Part shown: one piece after another, positions 6,281 through 8,511 of the stretch
Layout: each line of letters opens with the position of its first letter
Numbering within the stretch: position 1 is the stretch's first letter
NCBI RefSeq assembly: GCF_910588715.1
Contig: NZ_CAJURG010000017.1
Span: forward strand, 1-8,511
Origin: an uncultured Clostridium sp.
Lineage (GTDB): Bacteria > Bacillota > Clostridia > Clostridiales > Clostridiaceae
Direction: 5' to 3'
DNA length: 8,511 nucleotides
Program-made: the position numbers and the translations under genes
Notes under the pieces: generated by a model
What the model was told of the DNA's origin: nothing
Database searches by the model: none
Seen by the model: the letters and a program-made list of their open reading frames with translations, nothing else

Positions 6281-6318
6281 GAACCTAAGTAATAAGTTGA
6301 ATTACTTAGGTTTTTATA
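6281..6318. terminator. Bidirectional terminator between convergent genes
   Basis: AACCTAAGTAAT (6282-6293) pairs perfectly over 12 bp with 6301-6312 around a 7-base loop. A T run (6311-6315) follows on the + strand. On the - strand the outer flank reads T-rich (TTCATTTATTTATTTTT). It fits between the CPBP gene, ending at 6262, and the leftward SH3-like gene, ending at 6331, and can serve both. Confidence 0.9.
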
Positions 6319-6330
6319 CTATTTTCAATA

Positions 6331-6771
6331 TTAATATTTATATATTGAAGGAGAAGTTTGATTTTGTTGATAGATAAATGATAAATCGTTTTTTTTAATC
6401 CAACCTCTACAATTATAATCACTATCAATAGGGAGATTTACATAGAACCAGGTACTATTATTTATAATTGCACTATCTAAAATTTCAACTTCCATTTTTA
6501 TATCTAACACTTTAATTATTGGAGAATCATTAATTGGAGCGATAAATACAGTTATATTATTTTTGGTTATAGCTTTTTTTATATTAGGGCTTAGAAATTC
6601 AATTTGTATTTTAGGATTCTTAGTTAAGGCATTTCTATATTCGTTTCTAATATTATTAAATTGATTTGATGTTCTTAATATTCTTTTTCTAGCTATAGTT
6701 AATTTTTTTTCATAATAAAAATACATTAACACAATAATAAGTATAAGTATTAAAATTATAAAGTATTTCAA
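6331..6771 (-). CDS. Membrane-anchored protein with SH3-like C-terminal domain
   Basis: A 146-residue protein translated leftward from a TTG start (6771-6769), preceded by a strong GGAGGT (6781-6776). The next in-frame Met (about residue 16) would fall inside the hydrophobic helix and has no such site, which supports the TTG start. Residues 3-20 form one uncleaved membrane helix, followed by a basic linker (21-34), so the rest should sit outside the membrane by the orientation of the charges or, less likely, inside. The C-terminal 70 residues have alternating beta-strand character, with Trp-Phe-Tyr-Val-Asn-Leu and Gly-Trp-Ile-Lys-Lys as typical late strands of a bacterial SH3 (SH3b) domain, which in other proteins binds peptidoglycan. 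The SH3 assignment is by pattern and moderately sure; no catalytic domain is attached. It is a single-gene unit, divergent from tRNA-Phe. Confidence 0.8.
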   Translation of the reverse strand: MKYFIILILILIIVLMYFYYEKKLTIARKRILRTSNQFNNIRNEYRNALTKNPKIQIEFLSPNIKKAITKNNITVFIAPINDSPIIKVLDIKMEVEILDSAIINNSTWFYVNLPIDSDYNCRGWIKKNDLSFIYQQNQTSPSIYKY

Positions 6772-6880
6772 TTTTACCTCCAGAATAAATACTGTATAGT
6801 ATATTTATATTTAATTAGAAATAAAAAATAACCTTGAATTTATCGAATATTAAATATACTTTAAATTATATAAAAAATAT

Positions 6881-6909
6881 TTGACATTTTTTAATTTAAT
6901 ATATATAAT
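6881..6909 (+). promoter_or_regulatory. Perfect consensus promoter of tRNA-Phe
   Basis: TTGACA (6881-6886) and TATAAT (6904-6909) match the sigma-A consensus at all 12 positions with the optimal 17-base spacer. The predicted start (about 6916) lies only a few bases before the mature tRNA 5' end at 6921. Confidence 0.93.
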
Positions 6910-6920
6910 AAATATATCGA

Positions 6921-6996
<76 letters not shown>

Positions 6997-6998
6997 GG

Positions 6999-7031
6999 AA
7001 AGCAGCTTACTTATGTAAGTTGCTTTTTTTA
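6999..7031 (+). terminator. Intrinsic terminator of tRNA-Phe
   Basis: AAAGCAGCTTAC (6999-7010) pairs with GTAAGTTGCTTT (7015-7026) over 12 bp with one G-U wobble, around the tetraloop TTAT. A run of T follows (7024-7030). Confidence 0.94.
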
Positions 7032-7129
7032 TATTTTAAAAAAATATTTTTATAAATATCATATTTATACTAATAAAAAATAAAAATATCATATATTGTT
7101 AAGTTAAAGTTAAGAGATAATTAATAATT

Positions 7130-7141
7130 GTATTATATAAT
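7130..7141 (+). promoter_or_regulatory. Possible -10 region for the small membrane protein
   Basis: GTATTATATAAT carries a TATAAT (7136-7141) 30 bases before ATG 7171. The same string plus TT (14 bases) also occurs at 259-272, upstream of the small gene at 337. No good -35 is seen; three GTTAA repeats lie further upstream (about 7098-7114). Confidence 0.4.
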
Positions 7142-7170
7142 TTATTTAATATGAAAAAGTGGGAAGAGAC

Positions 7171-7362
7171 ATGTTAGAAAAAATTATACTTTCAGATCAG
7201 GAATTTGAGTATTTAACTAAGGGAATAGCATTTGGAGTTGGAATAGGCACTTTAATAGGATTATTATTAGAAAATGCTATTTTGGGATTTTCTTTTGGAG
7301 GAGTTAGTGGAATTATTTTATCTTTAATATATTCTCATTACAAAAAAGCAACGAATAAATAA
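7171..7362 (+). CDS. Small two-helix membrane protein, Gly-rich
   Basis: A 63-residue protein of unknown function. The frame is open from a GTG at 7159, but that codon has no Shine-Dalgarno. ATG 7171 does, with AGTGGGA (7158-7164) at about 6 bases, so I place the start there. After a short charged N-terminus (1-15) come two hydrophobic helices (about 18-34 and 38-55) rich in spaced glycines, for example Gly-Ile-Ala-Phe-Gly-Val-Gly-Ile-Gly. This is a glycine-zipper pattern that favours tight helix packing or oligomerisation. A basic tail ends the protein. Such small hairpin membrane proteins occur as envelope-stress or unassigned proteins, and some resemble holins or toxins in shape. Nothing in the neighbourhood supports a toxin role. 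A shared terminator follows. Confidence 0.75.
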   Translation: MLEKIILSDQEFEYLTKGIAFGVGIGTLIGLLLENAILGFSFGGVSGIILSLIYSHYKKATNK

Positions 7363-7391
7363 AGAGATTTATGATTTATATTTATATAGAG

Positions 7392-7423
7392 AAAAGTTAG
7401 AATAAGATATATTCTAACTTTTT
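7392..7423. terminator. Bidirectional terminator between the small membrane gene and ung
   Basis: AAAAGTTAGAATA (7392-7404) pairs perfectly over 13 bp with 7410-7422 around a 5-base loop. T runs follow the stem on the + strand (7419-7423), and the arm supplies a T-rich end on the - strand. It lies between convergent stops at 7362 and 7430. Confidence 0.92.
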
Positions 7424-7429
7424 CAGATT

Positions 7430-8107
7430 TTATATATTTTCTATTTGCCAATCTATTGGTTTTTTATTAACAGAAATTAAAAAATTATTAATCTTTGAAA
7501 ATGGTTTGCTTCCAAAAAATCCCCTAGATGCAGATAATGGGCTTGGATGAACAGAAGTAAGAATTAAATGTTTTTTATTAGTAATCAAGTTTTTCTTTTT
7601 TATTGCATTATTACCCCAAAGTAAAAATACAACAGGATCTTCTTTTTCATTAATTAAAGAAATAATCTTATCAGTAAATATTTCCCAGCCTATTTTTTGG
7701 TGTGAATTTGCTTCACCAGCTCTTACAGTAAGGGAGGTATTTAAAAGTAATACACCTTGATCTGACCATTTTTTTAAATAACCGTTATTAGGAATATAGC
7801 ATCCCAAATCTGAATTCAATTCTTTATATATATTTAATAATGAAGGTGGAATTTTTATATTTGGATTAACTGAAAAACTTAATCCATGTGCTTGACCTGC
7901 ACCATGATAAGGATCTTGACCAAGTATAACAACTTTTACATCCTTATAAGGTGTAAAATGTAATGCATTAAATATATCATATTTGTCAGGATATATTACC
8001 TTAGTTCTATATTCATTTGTTAAAAAAGTTCTTAATTTTTGATAATATTCTTTATTAAATTCATCATCTAATATATTTTTCCAGTCATTTTTTAAGATAT
8101 TTGCCAT
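7430..8107 (-). CDS. ung: Uracil-DNA glycosylase (family 1)
   Basis: A 225-residue family 1 uracil-DNA glycosylase that removes uracil from DNA to start base-excision repair. The water-activating loop Gly-Gln-Asp-Pro-Tyr-His (63-68, catalytic Asp65) is intact and is followed by Gly-x-Ala-His-Gly-Leu-Ser-Phe-Ser (71-79). The uracil-recognition strand Leu-Leu-Asn-Thr-Ser-Leu-Thr (121-127, Asn123) and the minor-groove intercalation loop His-Pro-Ser-Pro-Leu-Ser-Ala-Ser-Arg-Gly-Phe-Phe-Gly (187-199, His187) are also complete. Length matches the usual 220-230. The frame is open to a GTG at 8116, but AGGAG (8120-8116) overlaps that codon and lies 8 bases from ATG 8107, so the protein begins Met-Ala-Asn. 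It is a single-gene unit oriented away from the following rRNA operon. Confidence 0.96.
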   Translation of the reverse strand: MANILKNDWKNILDDEFNKEYYQKLRTFLTNEYRTKVIYPDKYDIFNALHFTPYKDVKVVILGQDPYHGAGQAHGLSFSVNPNIKIPPSLLNIYKELNSDLGCYIPNNGYLKKWSDQGVLLLNTSLTVRAGEANSHQKIGWEIFTDKIISLINEKEDPVVFLLWGNNAIKKKNLITNKKHLILTSVHPSPLSASRGFFGSKPFSKINNFLISVNKKPIDWQIENI

Positions 8108-8125
8108 TATAATCACTCCTGTTTA

Positions 8126-8158
8126 ATCTAATATTTTTGCATTAATTAAATATTAGAT
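8126..8158. repeat. Inverted repeat at the ung transcription start
   Basis: ATCTAATATTT (8126-8136) and AAATATTAGAT (8148-8158) are perfect 11-base inverted arms separated by 11 bases. They lie directly downstream of the predicted ung -10 and cover the expected start site. It could be a repressor site or a 5' hairpin. It does not resemble the clostridial LexA box as I know it. Confidence 0.5.
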
Positions 8159-8159
8159 A

Positions 8160-8190
8160 ATTATAACACAAACGCTACCTAGTATATCAA
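8160..8190 (-). promoter_or_regulatory. Extended -10 promoter of ung
   Basis: On the - strand TGTTATAAT (8168-8160) is a perfect extended -10 element. TTGATA (8190-8185) is a -35-like match at 19 bases, a longer spacer than usual that the TG extension could compensate for. The predicted start is near 8153, giving a leader of about 45 bases. Confidence 0.65.
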
Positions 8191-8400
8191 TAATAGAAAA
8201 ATGGAGATAAAATAAGAAATTAAATGAAAAAATGAATATAACTGTGTATAATAAATAGAAAATGATAATAATAAAAAAAGAATGATGATAAGATACATTA
8301 TGTCGTTAATGACAAAAATAAATAAATTAATAGCTTATTAGATGAAATACGACAAAATTATTTCTTTAAAAGATTAAAGTTAAAATATTTTTGAAAAAAA
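8191..8400. other. Non-coding AT-rich region upstream of the rRNA promoter
   Basis: No reading frame with a ribosome binding site is seen on either strand. The last 25 bases before the rRNA -35 (about 8376-8400) contain A and T tracts, which would suit an UP element contacting the RNA polymerase alpha subunit. That role is inferred from position and composition. Confidence 0.5.
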
Positions 8401-8402
8401 TG

Positions 8403-8431
8403 TTGACATTAGTCGAAGAGGATGATAAGAT
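8403..8431 (+). promoter_or_regulatory. rRNA operon promoter
   Basis: A perfect -35 TTGACA (8403-8408), a 17-base spacer and TAAGAT (8426-8431, five of six to consensus) lie just before the recognisable rRNA leader. An A-rich stretch precedes the -35. Further tandem promoters upstream are possible, but I see none as clear. Confidence 0.88.
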
Positions 8432-8437
8432 AAAGAA

Positions 8438-8511
8438 GTCGCTTAGGTGCGATAGATAAATGGTCTTTGAAAATTGAACAGAATATAGTTAAAGTAAACC
8501 AGCAATTCTTT
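8438..8511 (+). promoter_or_regulatory. 16S rRNA leader with boxA, cut by the window end
   Basis: The sequence GGTCTTTGAAAATTGAACAG (8462-8481) is the conserved boxA-containing leader motif found before Firmicutes 16S rRNA genes; it binds the Nus antitermination complex. A short stem TCGC/GCGA (8439-8442 with 8449-8452) precedes it. The mature 16S 5' end is not reached, so the 16S gene should begin within roughly the next 100 bases outside the window. Confidence 0.85.

Noticed and set aside
7159..7170. GTG at 7159 as the start of the small membrane protein
   Set aside because: No Shine-Dalgarno precedes it, and the codon itself is part of the purine-rich site serving ATG 7171.
7171..7362. 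Small two-helix protein as a type I toxin or holin
   Set aside because: No antisense RNA promoter, lysin or phage context is visible; size and hydrophobicity alone are not enough.
8108..8116. GTG at 8116 as the ung start (three extra residues)
   Set aside because: The Shine-Dalgarno AGGAG overlaps this codon and is ideally spaced for the ATG at 8107, whose product begins in the normal Ung fashion.

Overview
The window is a very AT-rich stretch of a Firmicutes chromosome, most likely Clostridium sensu stricto. The evidence is strong AGGAGG-type ribosome binding sites, tRNA genes with encoded CCA, intrinsic terminators after most genes, and a clostridial-type 16S rRNA leader at the right edge. 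It starts inside the 3' half of a tRNA-Ala(UGC) gene and stops inside the leader of the next rRNA operon. The segment is therefore a small block of chromosome between stable-RNA transcription units. No mobile element, CRISPR array or prophage gene is visible.

Layout. Positions 1-73 hold the end of tRNA-Ala and its terminator. Positions 337-1504 hold a probable co-directional group: a 49-residue helical protein distantly reminiscent of Spo0E, a double zinc-ribbon/coiled-coil protein, and a VanZ-family membrane protein, closed by a strong terminator at 1603-1655. Positions 1660-1957 are non-coding and end in an unusual leader, with a hairpin and an 11-codon reading frame, in front of a stand-alone EF-G paralogue (1958-4045, EF-G-2 type). 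Two adjoining inverted repeats follow it. Next come a 78-residue protein of unknown function (4292-4528), the NMN amidohydrolase pncC (4652-5161), and a CPBP-family intramembrane protease (5327-6262). The last converges on a leftward membrane-anchored SH3-like protein with a TTG start (6331-6771). tRNA-Phe(GAA) at 6921-6996 has a perfect consensus promoter and its own terminator. A 63-residue two-helix membrane protein (7171-7362) then converges on uracil-DNA glycosylase ung (7430-8107, leftward). The final 400 bases hold the ung promoter, an AT-rich upstream region, the rRNA promoter and the boxA-containing rRNA leader.

How the genes work together. Most units look like single genes with their own promoter and terminator, so there is no evident pathway. 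The themes are housekeeping: translation (tRNAs, EF-G-like GTPase, rRNA), NAD salvage (pncC), DNA repair (ung), and small envelope proteins. I found no convincing new defence or biosynthetic system. The most interesting signals are regulatory: the EF-G-like leader, the duplicated -10 element at 245-270, and the paired inverted repeats after the EF-G-like gene. Two gene starts were moved from the longest reading frame to better-supported positions: ung to ATG at 8107, and the small membrane protein to ATG at 7171.
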